Origin: Rhodospirillaceae bacterium
Lineage (GTDB): Bacteria > Pseudomonadota > Alphaproteobacteria > Thalassobaculales > Thalassobaculaceae
DNA: 7,425 bases
Assembly: GCA_002701455.1 (NCBI GenBank)
Contig: NZVJ01000064.1
Span: 10,110-17,534, forward strand
Reading direction: 5' to 3'
The notes below the pieces were generated by a model, which saw only the letters and a program-made list of their open reading frames with translations, did no database searches and had not been told where the DNA came from. Positions 6,924 through 7,425 of this stretch are shown piece by piece. The stretch's first letter is position 1. Every line of letters starts with the position of its first letter. A program made the translations under genes and the position numbers.

Positions 6924-7425
6924 TCAAACCCTCTGCCTTAATTCATCCCGCCGCACTTTTATACGCTCTCGCATTTTAATATCTGCCTCTTTGGAGCCAT
7001 CATGAAAAGTTCCAAACCATTTATCTAATGGAGCAAGACTGCCGCCATAGTTACACTCAAAATATTTGTGATGCAGGTAATGAAAGTGATTTCCGCCGTC
7101 TATACCCAATTTTTTACCAATCATCAACTTGTCAAAACCACTGTGTGAGAGGGCGGGGTAGAATGCTGCAAGCTGTAATTGAAACAGCGCGTTTACAGGG
7201 TGAGCAGCTATTATCCATTGAACCATGAGCGTAGATAAATAGATAAGATGTTCAACGGGATGCATCGCCAATCCCGACCATGGGCCAATTTCTACATTTC
7301 GATGGTGTAACGCGTGAAAACGGTTATACAAAAGTTTCACATGCAATAACCTATGACCAAGATAGAAATGTACAGCGTGGATTACAGGAGCCAGTAAAAT
7401 AAGAAAAACAAACCAGCTCCAAAAT
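6924..7425 (-). CDS. Fatty acid hydroxylase / sterol desaturase family membrane protein (N-terminal part outside window)
   Basis: The frame is open from the window edge to a TGA at 6924, showing the last 166 residues. Three histidine clusters typical of this di-iron superfamily are present: HRLLH (visible residues 24-28), HALHH (37-41) and HYLHH (115-119), plus HPVEH (55-59). The closing NYGG...PLDKWFGTFH segment is also typical. Hydrophobic helices lie before the first box (about 1-22) and at about 59-92. These features predict an inner-membrane enzyme using O2 and two electrons to hydroxylate or desaturate a lipid-like substrate. A TTG at 7346 is in frame but cannot be the true start, because the first histidine box lies upstream of it. 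The enzyme shares an operon with the CMD-like gene. Which of fatty acid, sterol, carotenoid or other lipid is used cannot be told. Confidence 0.9.
   Translation of the reverse strand, partial: FWSWFVFLILLAPVIHAVHFYLGHRLLHVKLLYNRFHALHHRNVEIGPWSGLAMHPVEHLIYLSTLMVQWIIAAHPVNALFQLQLAAFYPALSHSGFDKLMIGKKLGIDGGNHFHYLHHKYFECNYGGSLAPLDKWFGTFHDGSKEADIKMRERIKVRRDELRQRV

Noticed and set aside
6924..7346. A complete 140-residue gene starting at the TTG at 7346
   Set aside because: The frame stays open to the window edge, and the first histidine box and a membrane helix are encoded upstream of that TTG. The gene is therefore truncated by the window, not short.

Overview
The window reads as a chromosomal segment of a Gram-negative, A+T-rich (about 40 % G+C by eye) bacterium. 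An alphaproteobacterium is the best guess. The basis is the soluble hybrid histidine kinase with PAS_7-type sensor domains, the DivK/CheY-like single-domain receiver and the receiver-cyclase fusion, all common in that class. This is inference from protein style, not from a marker gene. All six genes lie on the minus strand, so transcription runs from high to low coordinates. Both ends of the window cut a gene. No RNA gene, mobile element or CRISPR array was seen.

Right part (7425 down to 5245): a metabolic group. It starts with the C-terminal part of a membrane di-iron fatty acid hydroxylase/sterol desaturase family protein (6924-7425). After 3 bases comes a protein made of two tandem carboxymuconolactone decarboxylase (CMD)-like repeats without the usual redox cysteines (6159-6920). 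After a 98-base gap with a perfect dyad over a TATAAT box comes a short-chain dehydrogenase with an unusual nucleotide-binding loop (5245-6060). Together they suggest oxidation of a lipid, isoprenoid or ring compound, but the substrate cannot be read from the sequence.

Middle (4994-5244): a 251-base A+T-rich intergenic region. It holds a weak terminator-like hairpin after the dehydrogenase, two short inverted repeats, and a promoter candidate with a perfect TTGACA box for the signalling operon.

Left part (4993 down to 1): a compact three-gene signalling operon. It encodes a soluble hybrid histidine kinase with six PAS domains and two C-terminal receivers, a stand-alone receiver (4-base gap), and a receiver fused to a class III nucleotide cyclase (ATGA stop/start overlap). 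The likely logic is that the PAS array senses an intracellular cue, the kinase feeds phosphate to several receivers, and one of these controls synthesis of a cyclic nucleotide. A lysine at the substrate-selecting position favours cAMP. No phosphotransfer (HPt) protein or DNA-binding output domain is visible, so the second messenger seems to be the output. This kinase-to-cyclase operon and the odd dehydrogenase are the two most interesting things here.
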